64,000 bases of DNA, from positions 1 to 64,000 of the forward strand of contig NZ_QJVC01000022.1 of assembly GCF_003219795.1 (NCBI RefSeq). The letters are read 5' to 3'. Each line of letters opens with the position of its first letter. Position 1 is the first letter of the stretch. This DNA is from Arthrobacter psychrolactophilus. GTDB taxonomy: Bacteria > Actinomycetota > Actinomycetes > Actinomycetales > Micrococcaceae. Of this stretch, positions 38,366-48,956 are shown one piece after another. The position numbers were made by a program, and so were the translations under genes. Below the pieces are notes generated by a model. It did not search any database, was not told the origin of the DNA, and saw nothing but the letters and a program-made list of their open reading frames with translations.

Positions 38366-39307
38366 GTGCAGATTTGGAACTCCATGGAGGAAGTTCCCGA
38401 GAGCTTTGGCCCGTGCGTGGTCACTCTGGGGAACTTCGACGGGCTGCACCTCGGACACCAGGAAGTCTTGGGGCAGGTCCGTGACGAAGCAGCCAAGCGT
38501 GGTGCCCGTTCGGTCGCGCTGACCTTTGACCCACATCCGGCCAAGGTTCACCGCCCCGAGTCCGCCCCGGAGCAAATCATGGGCCTGGCGGACAAGCTCA
38601 ACGCCATGGCCGAGTTGGGGCTGGATGCCGTCCTGGTCCTGCCGTACACGCTGGACTTTGCCGCGCAAACCGCCGAAGAGTTCGTCCGCAATGTCTTTGT
38701 TGACGGGCTTAGCGCCTGCGCCGTCGTGATTGGCCGAGACACACGCTTCGGAAAAGGCAACTCAGGTGACTTCTCGACCATGGTGAGCCTCGGCGCGGAC
38801 CTAGGGTTCGACGTCGTGGTTGTCGATGACGAAGGTCATGACCGCCGCTGGTCCTCTACTTGGGTACGCGAGGCCCTGCGCCAAGGCGATGTCGACACGG
38901 CCGCCCAGGTACTGGGACGCCCCCACACCATGAGTGGCGAGGTCGTGCACGGAGCAGCCCGTGGCCGGGAGCTGGGATTCCCCACGGCAAATCTTTCCCC
39001 CGACGCGTGCGGCATCATTCCCGAGGACGGTGTCTACGCCGGCTGGTTGACGGACGAGTCCGGACACCGCTGGCCCTCGGCGATCTCCGTTGGCTCCAAT
39101 CCCACGTTCGTGGGTGTCAGCCGCCAGGTCGAGGCCTATGTCATCAACCGCCCCGAGGAATCCGTCGAGGACTTTAACCTCTACGGCCAGCACATCGTGG
39201 TCGAATTTGTGCGACGTTTGCGTGGCATGGTCGCTTACACGGGTCCCGAGGCGCTGATTGAACAGATGCACCAAGACGTGATCGATACCCGCGCCATCCT
39301 CGGGTGA
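38366..39307 (+). CDS. ribF: Bifunctional riboflavin kinase/FAD synthetase
   Basis: A 313-residue RibF. The N-terminal half is the FMN adenylyltransferase (GNFDGLHLGHQEVLGQV, then IGRDTRFGKGNSGD), the C-terminal half the flavokinase (GRELGFPTANL and the following beta barrel). It makes FMN and FAD from riboflavin and ATP. GTG 38366 is chosen with GAGGA at 38355-38359. An 82-bp gap separates it from the GNAT gene; no FMN riboswitch is seen there. Confidence 0.95.
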   Translation: MQIWNSMEEVPESFGPCVVTLGNFDGLHLGHQEVLGQVRDEAAKRGARSVALTFDPHPAKVHRPESAPEQIMGLADKLNAMAELGLDAVLVLPYTLDFAAQTAEEFVRNVFVDGLSACAVVIGRDTRFGKGNSGDFSTMVSLGADLGFDVVVVDDEGHDRRWSSTWVREALRQGDVDTAAQVLGRPHTMSGEVVHGAARGRELGFPTANLSPDACGIIPEDGVYAGWLTDESGHRWPSAISVGSNPTFVGVSRQVEAYVINRPEESVEDFNLYGQHIVVEFVRRLRGMVAYTGPEALIEQMHQDVIDTRAILG

Positions 39308-39340
39308 GTGGAACGCCACACTGAGTTCAAGCTCACGGCT

Positions 39341-39410
39341 TCGACAGAAGCGGCGTTTCTGCACTAAACTCAAAGGTGGAATCCGGCTGCAGTCCGTGGT
39401 GGCTGGATTC
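39341..39410 (+). promoter_or_regulatory. rpsO promoter and leader hairpin
   Basis: TCGACA (39341-39346), an 18-bp spacer and TAAACT (39365-39370) make a good promoter with start near 39377. The predicted mRNA begins almost at a stem: GAATCC (39379-39384) with GGATTC (39405-39410), extended by two inner G-C pairs. The leader to the GTG is about 100 nt. S15 represses its own mRNA through leader structures in several phyla, so this is a candidate S15-binding site by analogy. Confidence 0.5.
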
Positions 39411-39478
39411 ATCTACGTGGGCTCAAGAAATTGAGTAGTGCGTGGGATCTTGTTCACGGCACATCATAGGAGTTACTT

Positions 39479-39748
39479 GTGGCATTAGACGCCGCTGTAA
39501 AGCAAGAAATCATGCAGGCTTTCGCAACGAGCGAAGGCGATACCGGTTCGCCCGAGGTTCAGGTAGCGATGCTCTCACGACGCATCTCTGACCTGACCGA
39601 GCACCTCAAGATGCACAAGCATGACCACCACACCCGCCGCGGCCTCATGGCCCTGGTTGGTCGCCGTCGTCGCCTGCTTGGCTACTTGAAGGACACCGAC
39701 ATCGCTCGCTACCGTACGCTCATCGAGCGCCTCGGCCTGCGTCGCTAG
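39479..39748 (+). CDS. rpsO: 30S ribosomal protein S15
   Basis: An 89-residue S15, exactly the standard length. The rRNA-binding pattern [17 protein letters not shown], then [18 protein letters not shown] is complete. It binds the central domain of 16S rRNA. Start is GTG 39479 with AGGAG about 8 nt upstream. Located between ribF and pnp in the conserved order rpsO-pnp. A strong hairpin follows the stop, so most transcripts should end before pnp. Confidence 0.98.
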   Translation: MALDAAVKQEIMQAFATSEGDTGSPEVQVAMLSRRISDLTEHLKMHKHDHHTRRGLMALVGRRRRLLGYLKDTDIARYRTLIERLGLRR

Positions 39749-39759
39749 TCATGTGAGAC

Positions 39760-39817
39760 AAGGCGGCTTTCCTGCGCTCAGACACCTCGTGTCGTTTGAG
39801 CTTGGAAGGCCGCCTTT
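39760..39817 (+). terminator. rpsO terminator hairpin
   Basis: AAGGCGGCTTTCC (39760-39772) pairs with GGAAGGCCGCCTTT (39804-39817) with one mismatch. The inner sequence folds further (GACAC-CTC-GTGTC with flanking GCTCA/TGAGC). A 5' A run and 3' T run give the terminator polarity. It lies between rpsO and the separate pnp promoter. Confidence 0.75.
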
Positions 39818-39833
39818 CACAGTGTAGGAAAGC

Positions 39834-39877
39834 TATATTGTGAACGGTATGCCGTCCGCTTCGGCGGGCGGCATACC
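39834..39877 (+). promoter_or_regulatory. pnp: pnp -10 element and UUCG-capped 5' stem-loop
   Basis: TATATT (39834-39839) is a good -10; transcription should start at about 39845-39847. A 14-bp stem begins right there: GGTATGCCGTCCGC (39846-39859), loop TTCG, GCGGGCGGCATACC (39864-39877), with a single G-U pair. In E. coli and Streptomyces, pnp leaders carry long stems cut by RNase III that let PNPase repress its own synthesis. The same logic is plausible here. The -35 is not clear. Confidence 0.65.
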
Positions 39878-40123
39878 AGCATTACCAATCCCTGCCATAC
39901 AAGGACGAGTCCGCCGCATTCACGCATTCGCGGTCCTCGGTAGTGGCCTCCGGGACGAAGGTTCGTCAAACGACCTTCTCCGCCCGTGGGCCTCGATCGA
40001 AGACCGGATGTTGTACAGAGAGCCACAGCACGATCCGGTGGTGTCCTGGGAAGAATGTGCGGCACCGATCCTTGGCGGGGGTTCAAAGACGAACATCTAC
40101 CGAGAAATGGAGGTGACTCTCAT
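39878..40123 (+). other. Long untranslated leader of pnp
   Basis: About 245 nt between the UUCG stem and the pnp start hold no convincing gene. Open frames run through it, but their starts lie at or before the expected transcription start and lack ribosome sites. Several shorter inverted segments (for example ACGAAGGTTCGT around 39955-39967) suggest further RNA structure. GGAGG at 40109-40113 serves the pnp ATG. Confidence 0.5.
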
Positions 40124-42364
40124 ATGGAGGGTCCCGAGATTCAGTATTCAGAGGCTGTCATTGACAACGGCCGCTACGGCAAGCGCGTTGTCCGCTTCGA
40201 AACCGGTCGCCTTGCTCAGCAAGCCGCCGGTGCCGCCATGGTGTACATCGACGAAGACACCGTTTTGCTGTCGGCCACCTCGGCCGGCAAGCAGCCGCGT
40301 GAAGGCTTCGACTTCTTCCCGCTGACCGTCGATGTGGAAGAGCGCATGTATGCAGCCGGCCGCATCCCGGGCAGCTTCTTCCGCCGCGAAGGCCGCCCCT
40401 CAACGGAAGCCATCTTGGCTTGCCGCTTGATGGACCGCCCGTTGCGCCCGGCATTCGTCAAGGGTCTGCGCAACGAAGTTCAGATCGTTGTTACGGTTCT
40501 GGCCATCAACCCCGACGTGCTGTACGACGTGGTAGCTATCAACGCTTCCTCCATGTCAACGCAGCTCTCCGGTCTGCCGTTCTCCGGCCCCATCGGTGGC
40601 GTTCGCGTTGCCTTGATCGACGACGGAGCGGGCCCCCAGTGGGTTGCCTTCCCGAAGCACTCCGAACTGGAAAACGCCGTGTTCAACATGGTTGTTGCCG
40701 GTAAGGTGGCCGGCGACGATGTAGCCATCATGATGGTTGAAGCCGAAGCTACCGACAACTCCTGGAAGCTCATCAAGGAACAGGGCCACCAGGCTCCGAC
40801 CGAAGAGATCGTTTCAGAGGGTCTGGAAGCGGCTAAGCCGTTCATCAAGGCTCTGTGCGACGCTCAGGCTGACCTGGCTGCTCGCGCCGCCAAGCCCACC
40901 GTCACGTTCCCGCTGTTCCTGGATTACCAGGATGACGCGTACAACGCCGTTGAGAAGGCTGCAGCTACCAAGCTCGCCGCCGTGTTCTCCATCGCTGACA
41001 AGCAGGATCGCGACAACGCCTCCGACGCTTTGAAGGACGAGACCATTGCCGCTCTGGCTGGTGACTTCGAAGGCCGCGAGAAGGAACTCTCCGCAGCCTT
41101 CCGCTCCGTCACCAAGCACGTCATCCGCCAGCGCATCCTCACCGAGCAGGTTCGCATCGACGGCCGTGGCCTGACGGACATCCGCCAGCTCACCGCCGAG
41201 GTTGAGGTTCTGCCTCGCGTTCACGGTTCGGCAATCTTCGAACGTGGCGAGACCCAGATCCTGGGTGTCACCACCTTGAACATGTTGAAGATGGAACAGC
41301 AGATTGACTCGCTGAGCCCGGTAACGCGCAAGCGCTACATGCACAACTACAACTTCCCGCCGTACTCCACCGGTGAAACCGGCCGCGTGGGCTCGCCCAA
41401 GCGCCGCGAAATCGGTCACGGCGCCTTGGCTGAACGCGCCATCGTGCCGGTTCTGCCGACGCGTGAAGAGTTCCCCTACGCCATCCGCCAGGTATCCGAG
41501 GCACTGAGCTCTAACGGCTCAACGTCCATGGGTTCCGTCTGTGCATCGACCCTGTCGCTGCTCAACGCCGGTGTGCCGTTGAAGGCACCCGTTGCCGGTA
41601 TCGCCATGGGCTTGGTCTCCGACCAGGTCAACGGTCAGACCCGCTACGCTGCCCTGACCGATATCCTCGGCGCCGAAGATGCTTTCGGTGACATGGACTT
41701 CAAGGTTGCCGGTACCGCCGAGTTCGTGACTGCCATCCAGCTTGATACCAAGCTCGACGGCATCCCGGCCTCTGTTTTGGCTGCCGCTCTGAAGCAGGCT
41801 CGCGAAGCTCGCTTGCACATCCTCAGCGTTCTGACCAGCGCCATCGACGTTCCGGACGAGCTCTCCGAGTTCGCTCCTCGCGTCATCGCGGTCAAGATCC
41901 CCGTGGATAAGATCGGTGAGGTCATTGGGCCCAAGGGCAAGATGATCAACCAGATCCAGGAAGACACCGGAGCTGACATCTCGATTGAAGATGACGGCAC
42001 GGTTTACATCGGTGCAACGAACGGTCCGTCAGCTGACGCCGCTCGTTCAGCGATCAACGCCATCGCCAACCCTCAGATTCCTGAAATTGGCGAGCGTTAC
42101 CTGGGCACAGTTGTCAAGACCACCACGTTCGGTGCGTTCATCTCGCTCACACCGGGCAAGGATGGTCTGCTGCACATCTCCGAGCTCCGCAAGCTGGCCA
42201 ATGGCAAGCGCGTGGACAACGTTGATGACGTAGTTTCCGTCGGACAGAAGATCCAGGTGGAAATCACCAAGATCGATGACCGCGGCAAGCTCTCCCTCTC
42301 ACCGGTTGTTGCCGATGAAGAGAACGCCGCTGAAGAAGTAGCTGCCGAAAGCGCTGCTGAATAA
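40124..42364 (+). CDS. pnp: Polyribonucleotide nucleotidyltransferase
   Basis: A 746-residue PNPase: two RNase PH-like core domains joined by a helical linker, then KH ([20 protein letters not shown]) and S1 ([18 protein letters not shown]) domains. It degrades RNA 3' to 5' with phosphate; in actinobacteria it also adds heteropolymeric tails. ATG 40124 opens [21 protein letters not shown] is 10 nt upstream. The C-terminus is an Ala/Glu tail. The M16 protease gene begins 3 bp after the stop, an arrangement common in actinobacteria. Confidence 0.97.
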   Translation: MEGPEIQYSEAVIDNGRYGKRVVRFETGRLAQQAAGAAMVYIDEDTVLLSATSAGKQPREGFDFFPLTVDVEERMYAAGRIPGSFFRREGRPSTEAILACRLMDRPLRPAFVKGLRNEVQIVVTVLAINPDVLYDVVAINASSMSTQLSGLPFSGPIGGVRVALIDDGAGPQWVAFPKHSELENAVFNMVVAGKVAGDDVAIMMVEAEATDNSWKLIKEQGHQAPTEEIVSEGLEAAKPFIKALCDAQADLAARAAKPTVTFPLFLDYQDDAYNAVEKAAATKLAAVFSIADKQDRDNASDALKDETIAALAGDFEGREKELSAAFRSVTKHVIRQRILTEQVRIDGRGLTDIRQLTAEVEVLPRVHGSAIFERGETQILGVTTLNMLKMEQQIDSLSPVTRKRYMHNYNFPPYSTGETGRVGSPKRREIGHGALAERAIVPVLPTREEFPYAIRQVSEALSSNGSTSMGSVCASTLSLLNAGVPLKAPVAGIAMGLVSDQVNGQTRYAALTDILGAEDAFGDMDFKVAGTAEFVTAIQLDTKLDGIPASVLAAALKQAREARLHILSVLTSAIDVPDELSEFAPRVIAVKIPVDKIGEVIGPKGKMINQIQEDTGADISIEDDGTVYIGATNGPSADAARSAINAIANPQIPEIGERYLGTVVKTTTFGAFISLTPGKDGLLHISELRKLANGKRVDNVDDVVSVGQKIQVEITKIDDRGKLSLSPVVADEENAAEEVAAESAAE

Positions 42365-42367
42365 TTC

Positions 42368-43732
42368 ATGGCGATTACCCTTTTGCCGCTTATTAGCGCT
42401 GCTGACGGCCTGGCTTCCGAAGAGTCCACGTTGATATCTGGCACGGTCGGCGGTGCCGTCGTGCACCGTTCGGTCCTGCCCGGGGGAGTGCGAGTCCTCA
42501 CCGAGTCCATGCCTGGTCAGCGCAGTGCGACAATCGGGTTCTGGGTTGGTGTTGGCTCTCGGGATGAATCCGAGGGCCAACACGGCTCAACCCATTTCCT
42601 GGAACATCTGTTGTTCAAGGGAACCAAGCGTCGAACCGCGTTGGAAATCGCCTCTGCCTTTGACGAGGTGGGTGGCGAATCCAACGCGGCTACGGCCAAG
42701 GAAAGCACCTGCTACTACGCACGCGTGCTGGATACCGACCTGCCCATGGCCATTGACGTCATCGCCGACATGGTCACCTCTGCCGTGATAGATCCGGCCG
42801 AGTTGGAGCAGGAACGCGACGTCATTTTGGAAGAAATCGCCATGGATGGCGATGACCCTACCGACGTGGCCCACGAACATTTTGTGGCAGCAGTCCTGGG
42901 CGATCACGCCCTGGGCCGTCCCATCGGAGGAACCCCGGAGGCCATTAAGGCTGTGCCGCGTGAGTCCGTCTGGGAGCACTACCAAAAGCATTACCGCCCT
43001 GAGACTCTTGTCATCACCGCCGCCGGTGGGCTCGAGCATGAGGCTGTGTGCGAACTCGTCTTGAACGCCTTGCGTACCGCTGGCTGGTCCCTGGACGACG
43101 GCGTGGCACCTGTTGCACGTCGCAGCTCCACGGCCGCTGTCATCACGGGAACCGCAGGATTACAGGTCGTCAACCGTAAGGTGGAGCAGGCCAACATCAT
43201 TGTGGGCTGCCCGTCCCTGACCGCGACGGATTCGCGACGCTACGTCATGAGTGTGCTGAACTCGATTCTTGGTGGCGGCATGTCCTCACGCCTCTTCCAA
43301 GAAATCCGTGAAAAGCGTGGACTCGTGTACTCCACGTACTCCTTTGCTTCTGCTTACGCCGATGCCGGATACTTCGGCATGTATGCAGGCTGCTCTCCGC
43401 AAAAGGTGGGTCAGGTCATCGGCCTGCTCGTTGAGGAACTGGAGAAGCTGGCCGCCGACGGCGTGAGCGAGGGCGAGCTGAAGAAGGCGCTGGGGCAACT
43501 CTCCGGCGGTATCGTCCTCGGCATGGAAGACAGCGGATCACGCATGTCTCGCCTGGGTCGTTCGGAGCTGGTTTCCGGTCAGTTCATGGACATCGATGAG
43601 ACCCTGGGCTGCATTCGCGCCGTCACGGCCGAGCAGGTGCAGGAGCTAGCCCGCGAGCTAGCCGCCGCCCCGCGCACCATGACCGTGGTTGGACCCTTCG
43701 AGGAGACCGAAACCTTCGGACTGAAGCTCTAA
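42368..43732 (+). CDS. M16 (pitrilysin/processing peptidase-like) zinc protease
   Basis: A 454-residue single-chain M16B protease. The inverted zinc motif HFLEH is at residues 76-80, with the third ligand Glu in ELEQERDVILEEI. The second, inactive-type half contains EIREKRGLVYSTYSF. Relatives resemble mitochondrial processing peptidase beta and are cytosolic. It directly follows pnp and is likely co-transcribed with it, though no functional link is known. A perfect 29-bp palindrome lies after the stop. Confidence 0.94.
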   Translation: MAITLLPLISAADGLASEESTLISGTVGGAVVHRSVLPGGVRVLTESMPGQRSATIGFWVGVGSRDESEGQHGSTHFLEHLLFKGTKRRTALEIASAFDEVGGESNAATAKESTCYYARVLDTDLPMAIDVIADMVTSAVIDPAELEQERDVILEEIAMDGDDPTDVAHEHFVAAVLGDHALGRPIGGTPEAIKAVPRESVWEHYQKHYRPETLVITAAGGLEHEAVCELVLNALRTAGWSLDDGVAPVARRSSTAAVITGTAGLQVVNRKVEQANIIVGCPSLTATDSRRYVMSVLNSILGGGMSSRLFQEIREKRGLVYSTYSFASAYADAGYFGMYAGCSPQKVGQVIGLLVEELEKLAADGVSEGELKKALGQLSGGIVLGMEDSGSRMSRLGRSELVSGQFMDIDETLGCIRAVTAEQVQELARELAAAPRTMTVVGPFEETETFGLKL

Positions 43733-43744
43733 ACGTCAGCACGC

Positions 43745-43812
43745 TTTTCGCCACAGCCCCCCATTAATGCCACCGGTCTTCCTGTGGCATTAATGGGGGG
43801 CTGTGGCGAAAA
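43745..43812. repeat. Perfect 29-bp palindrome between convergent genes
   Basis: Arms 43745-43773 and 43784-43812 are exact reverse complements around a 10-nt loop (CGGTCTTCCT). The arm begins TTTTCGCCACAGCCCCCC and ends ATTAATGCCAC. On either strand the U run is at the 5' base of the stem and the A run at the 3' base, the reverse of an intrinsic terminator. It sits 12 bp after the protease gene and 13 bp from the end of moaD. Confidence 0.85.
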
Positions 43813-43825
43813 GTCGTTTAAAGCG

Positions 43826-44113
43826 TCAGCCGCCGGCGAAAGGCGGCAGGACGTCGACCACGTCGCCGGCACGCAGCGGCGCGCTCAGATCCCGCGTGGA
43901 GACCTCGTTAATCAGGAAACTGCACCGCGTGAGCACCTGCGCCAAGGGCGGCGTGTGTGCCGAGGCCGAGACCGGAAAGCTCGTCACAAGTAGCTCGGAA
44001 AGGTCCGCCAGGGTAAAGGCTTTCGTCGAGTCAAGAGTAGCCAGGTCCAGCTGTTGTTCCTCAACACCTGTTGCGGCTGCTGCCGCGGCAAAGAATCGTA
44101 TGTTCACGCTCAT
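43826..44113 (-). CDS. moaD: Molybdopterin synthase sulfur carrier subunit MoaD
   Basis: A 95-residue ubiquitin-like MoaD. The C-terminal Gly-Gly (PPFAGG) that is adenylated and thiocarboxylated is present. MSVNIRFFAAAAAATGVEEQ forms the first beta-strand region. With MoaE (47696-48184) it makes molybdopterin synthase. ATG 44113 overlaps the moaA stop by 4 bp; longer upstream reading is a shadow of moaA. The gene ends close to a large palindrome. Confidence 0.92.
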   Translation of the reverse strand: MSVNIRFFAAAAAATGVEEQQLDLATLDSTKAFTLADLSELLVTSFPVSASAHTPPLAQVLTRCSFLINEVSTRDLSAPLRAGDVVDVLPPFAGG

Positions 44114-45225
44114 CCTCCGATGGCACTCATGCTGCGGTCTGGCTGAACAAAATCGGCGTCTCCCAAACCGGGATGGCCCATGCCGTGGGCACGGGGCTTC
44201 GCCCACATGGCGTCCTGCCAGCGGGCCGTGACGGCATCGTCGTCCTGCTGGGAATCACCGGCTCGAAGCAGGGCCAAGAGGTCCACCTCGGTGCGGGAGA
44301 ACAAGCAACTCATGACCTTACCCTCGGCCGTGATGCGGGTGCGGCGACAATCGGCGCAGAACGGTTCGGTCACGGAGGCGATGATGCCCACCGTGCCCAA
44401 GAGCGCCGTCGAGCCGTGATGGCGAACCTCAAAGCGTTCCGCGGGCGCCCCATCGCGGGCGCGCGGGTCGGGGGAGAGCTCAAAGTCGGGGCTCAGCAGC
44501 TCACGGATCTCGGCCGCGGTGATCATGCCCTCGCGGGTCCAGCCGTGGTCGGCATCGAGCGGCATCTGCTCGATAAAACGCAGCTCGTAGCCACGATCCA
44601 GACTCCACTGCAAAAGCTCAGCCGCGTGTCCCTCATTGACACCACGCAACAGCACGGCGTTGATCTTCAATGGCCTAAGTCCCGCGGCGGCGGCCGCCTC
44701 AATGCCCGCGAGCACCTGGTCCAGGAAGGGCCGGCGCGTCAGCTGCAGGAAGGCGTCGTGGTGCAGCGTGTCCATGGAGACGTTCAGGCGCGTCAGCCCG
44801 GCGTCGGCCAGTGCCTGGGCCTTCTTCGCGAGCCCCACGCCGTTGGTCGTGAGGGAAATCGGCAGCTCGGGGTGGTTCTTGCGCAGCCCGGCAATAATCT
44901 CCACGAGGTCCGCGCGCACCAGCGGCTCGCCACCGGTCAGACGCAATTCGCGCACGCCCAAACGGTTTACGCCGAGGCCCACAAGCCGGATAATCTCCGC
45001 TGCCGTGAGTAGTTTGTCCTTCTTGAGCCAGTCGAGTCCCGCCTCGGGCATGCAGTAGCTGCAGCGCAAATTGCACTTATCCGTCAACGACAGCCGCATA
45101 TCACTGGCAACTCGACCAAATTGATCCAGCAGGCCGCGTTCGTCACCGCCTGTGCGGGTAGTGGCAGTCTCGGAGGAGCTCGGGCGCACTTCTGGCAGGC
45201 CCAATGCCACTCGTTCACTGTTCAT
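44110..45225 (-). CDS. moaA: GTP 3',8-cyclase MoaA
   Basis: A 371-residue radical-SAM enzyme that starts Moco synthesis from GTP. The SAM-cluster cysteines are C51, C55, C58 (CNLRCSYCMP). The second cluster lies near the C-terminus (FCADCRRTRITAEGKVMSC). The chain ends SMSAIGG, with the Gly-Gly tail that is essential in this family. The N-terminal 40 residues are variable. It is divergent from moeA, with 179 bp between starts, and coupled to moaD. Confidence 0.96.
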   Translation of the reverse strand: MNSERVALGLPEVRPSSSETATTRTGGDERGLLDQFGRVASDMRLSLTDKCNLRCSYCMPEAGLDWLKKDKLLTAAEIIRLVGLGVNRLGVRELRLTGGEPLVRADLVEIIAGLRKNHPELPISLTTNGVGLAKKAQALADAGLTRLNVSMDTLHHDAFLQLTRRPFLDQVLAGIEAAAAAGLRPLKINAVLLRGVNEGHAAELLQWSLDRGYELRFIEQMPLDADHGWTREGMITAAEIRELLSPDFELSPDPRARDGAPAERFEVRHHGSTALLGTVGIIASVTEPFCADCRRTRITAEGKVMSCLFSRTEVDLLALLRAGDSQQDDDAVTARWQDAMWAKPRAHGMGHPGLGDADFVQPDRSMSAIGG

Positions 45226-45404
45226 GCCATAACGCTACGCCATCTCGGCGGCTCCGGCGCTGTCTGGAGGCAGCTTTAGCTCGCGCAGGCTCCGAATATG
45301 AAGAACGACGGCGGGAACTCGCCACCGCGGCCCCGTTCCATCCCAGCCCACTCACCTAGACTTGAAGACGAGGGCGCGCCGTGCTGCCCTGCCGGGAGGA
45401 CAAG

Positions 45405-46712
45405 ATGCGAAGAACAGTTGCCGAACACCAGCGCGCCATTGCGCAGTTATTGCGTACGCAGTGGGCCGCACTTCCCGGATCCATCACTGCTAGCGCGCAG
45501 GACGGCGAGGGGACCATGAGCCTGCCACTTATGGCAGCCCGAGACCGGGTGCTGGCCGCCGATCTGCGAGCGCCCCTGGACCTGCCGCCCTTCGCGAACT
45601 CGCAGATGGACGGGTACGCCATCCGGGTCGAGCCGGAACAATCAGAAGACGTTGATTTCGCACAATCAACCAGTTACCGGGTTGCTGCGACGATCCCCGC
45701 AGGAGCTGTTCCCGAGCCGCTGCAACCGGGAAGTGCCGCACCCATCATGACGGGCGCCATGTTGCCGTCCGGGGCGAACGCCGTGGTTCCCATCGAACAG
45801 GCCATTCCCGAGCACTTTGCCGAGGTTGGCGAGAAGGTTGAATTGCCCCGCACGACGGCAGGCACCTTCGTGCGCGAGCGCGGGAGCGATGTCCGCCGTG
45901 GCGAGCTCGTGATCCCTGCCGGCACATTGCTGAACGCCGCCCATTTAGGACTTGCGGCAGCGCTTGGCCTGACCGAGGTCTCCGTGCGGCGAAAACTACA
46001 GGTGCTCCTGCTGACCACCGGCGATGAGGTGTTGTCGCCGGGCGATCCCGCCGCCGCCGCGGGTCTGCCGGAAGGGATGATCTTCGACGCGAACGACTCC
46101 CTGTTACGCGCCAGCCTCGAGGCGGCCGGTGCCGAGGTTGTGGCATCACTCGTGGCCAAGGACGATCCGCAGGAGCTGTTGCAATTCCTTGACAACTTCC
46201 TAGGAGCCACAGAACACCCGTGCGATGTGATCATCTCCGTGGGCGGCATCAGCGCCGGCGCCTTTGAGGTGGTGAAGCAAGCCCTGACGGTCGCGGGGGA
46301 GGCGGCCCAGATGGACTTTGGCCATGTCGCGATGCAACCGGGTGGGCCGCAGGCCGCCGGAAGCTACCGCGGCGTTCCCTTCCTCGGCTTCCCGGGCAAC
46401 CCGGTGAGCGCCTTTGTCTCCTTTGAGATGTTCCTGCGCCCGGCCTTGTCCGAGCTTCTCGGCGCTCCCGTGCGGCGCCACCGCGTGCTGGCCACGCTGG
46501 AACACGCCATGAGCTCTCCCGCAGGCAAGCTGCAGATTCGCCGCGGCAGTTATTCCGGCCCCGAGTTTGAATCCGCGGCGTCCGTGCGCGAGGTGGGCGG
46601 TCCACAATCGCATTTGCTCGGTGCCCTAGCCCAGGCCAATGCACTCATCACTGTCCCGGCAGGTGTCACGGAATTGCAGGTCGGGGCAAAAGTGGAAGTA
46701 TTACTGTTGTGA
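45405..46712 (+). CDS. moeA: Molybdopterin molybdenumtransferase MoeA
   Basis: A 435-residue MoeA, which inserts molybdate into adenylylated molybdopterin. Motifs: [19 protein letters not shown]-type [30 protein letters not shown] and [19 protein letters not shown] 45405 is chosen with GGGAGGA at 45394-45400; GTG 45381 would add eight residues. First gene of the plus-strand Moco arm; moaC overlaps its stop by 4 bp. TAGACT at 45357 could be the -10. Confidence 0.95.
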   Translation: MRRTVAEHQRAIAQLLRTQWAALPGSITASAQDGEGTMSLPLMAARDRVLAADLRAPLDLPPFANSQMDGYAIRVEPEQSEDVDFAQSTSYRVAATIPAGAVPEPLQPGSAAPIMTGAMLPSGANAVVPIEQAIPEHFAEVGEKVELPRTTAGTFVRERGSDVRRGELVIPAGTLLNAAHLGLAAALGLTEVSVRRKLQVLLLTTGDEVLSPGDPAAAAGLPEGMIFDANDSLLRASLEAAGAEVVASLVAKDDPQELLQFLDNFLGATEHPCDVIISVGGISAGAFEVVKQALTVAGEAAQMDFGHVAMQPGGPQAAGSYRGVPFLGFPGNPVSAFVSFEMFLRPALSELLGAPVRRHRVLATLEHAMSSPAGKLQIRRGSYSGPEFESAASVREVGGPQSHLLGALAQANALITVPAGVTELQVGAKVEVLLL

Positions 46713-47209
46713 CTACTTCCGATACACCTGCCCTGACCCATCTGCGCCACGACGGAACGGCCGCCATGGTGGACGTTTCCGACAAAGCCGTCACGACCCG
46801 CGAGGCAACCGCCACCGGCACGGTGACCACCACACCCGCCGTCATGCAACTCCTCGGCACCGGCGGCCTGCCCAAGGGCGACGCCCTCGCCGTGGCACGC
46901 ATCGCCGGCATTATGGGAGCAAAAAAGACCCCGGACCTCATTCCGCTGTGCCACCCCTTGCCCATCTCCAAGGTCACGGTGGACTTTGAACTGGGCGACA
47001 CCGCCGTCACGATCCTGGCCACCGTCAAGACCCGCGGCGTGACCGGCGTTGAGATGGAGGCGTTGACGGCAGTCTCGGTGGCCGCACTGAGCGTCTACGA
47101 CATGATTAAGGCCGTCGACAAGCACGCCGTGATCTCCGGGATCCAGGTGCTGGCCAAGAGCGGCGGCAAAAGTGGCGACTGGGCCATCTCCGAAGGGACA
47201 CCGGCATGA
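46709..47209 (+). CDS. moaC: Cyclic pyranopterin monophosphate synthase MoaC
   Basis: A 166-residue MoaC. It turns the MoaA product 3',8-cH2GTP into cPMP. The motifs [37 protein letters not shown] and MIKAVDK (catalytic Lys/Asp region) are complete. Start is GTG 46709, overlapping moeA by 4 bp. It overlaps mog by 4 bp downstream; the four plus-strand Moco genes are fully coupled. Confidence 0.96.
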   Translation: MTTSDTPALTHLRHDGTAAMVDVSDKAVTTREATATGTVTTTPAVMQLLGTGGLPKGDALAVARIAGIMGAKKTPDLIPLCHPLPISKVTVDFELGDTAVTILATVKTRGVTGVEMEALTAVSVAALSVYDMIKAVDKHAVISGIQVLAKSGGKSGDWAISEGTPA

Positions 47210-47695
47210 GCGCCTGCGAACCCGGCGCCTCTCTCGGTAAGGCAGCCGTCATCATCGCCTCGACCCGAGCGGCCTTGGGCGTTTATCAAGACCTCACGGG
47301 ACCCGTCATCTCCGACTGGCTGACCGAACATGGCTTTGAGACGCTCGAGCCCATCGTGGTGCCAGACGGGGCACCGGTAGGGGCGGCGCTGCGGGCCGTG
47401 CTGACGCAACATCCCGCCGTCGTACTGACCAGTGGTGGCACGGGGCTGAGTCCGGATGACCAGACTCCCGAAATGACGCAGCCGTTCCTGGACCGGGAGA
47501 TCCCCGGCATCATGGAGGCAATCCGCGCGGCAGGGCTGAGTAAGACCCCCATGGCGGCGCTGAGCCGAGGGTACGCGGGTCTGGCCGCTCAGACGCTCAT
47601 CGTGAACTTGCCGGGCTCGCCCTCCGGGGTCATGGACGGTCTGGCCGTTCTGGACCCCATCATCAAACATCTTTTGGATCAAGTAGGCGGCCACC

Positions 47696-47706
<11 letters not shown>
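47206..47706 (+). CDS. mog: Molybdopterin adenylyltransferase (MogA/MoaB family)
   Basis: A 166-residue MogA/MoaB-fold protein. It adenylylates molybdopterin before MoeA acts. The molybdopterin-binding pattern is [16 protein letters not shown], and [10 protein letters not shown] lies near the end. Actinobacterial members are called Mog or MoaB2; which name fits better cannot be decided from sequence alone. ATG 47206 overlaps the moaC stop. It overlaps moaE by 11 bp. Confidence 0.92.
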
Positions 47707-48953
<1,247 letters not shown>

Positions 48954-48956
48954 ACC

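Noticed and set aside
39840-40325. Open frame across the pnp leader and start
   Set aside because: Its GTG is at or before the expected transcription start, it has no ribosome site and it overlaps the beginning of pnp in another frame.
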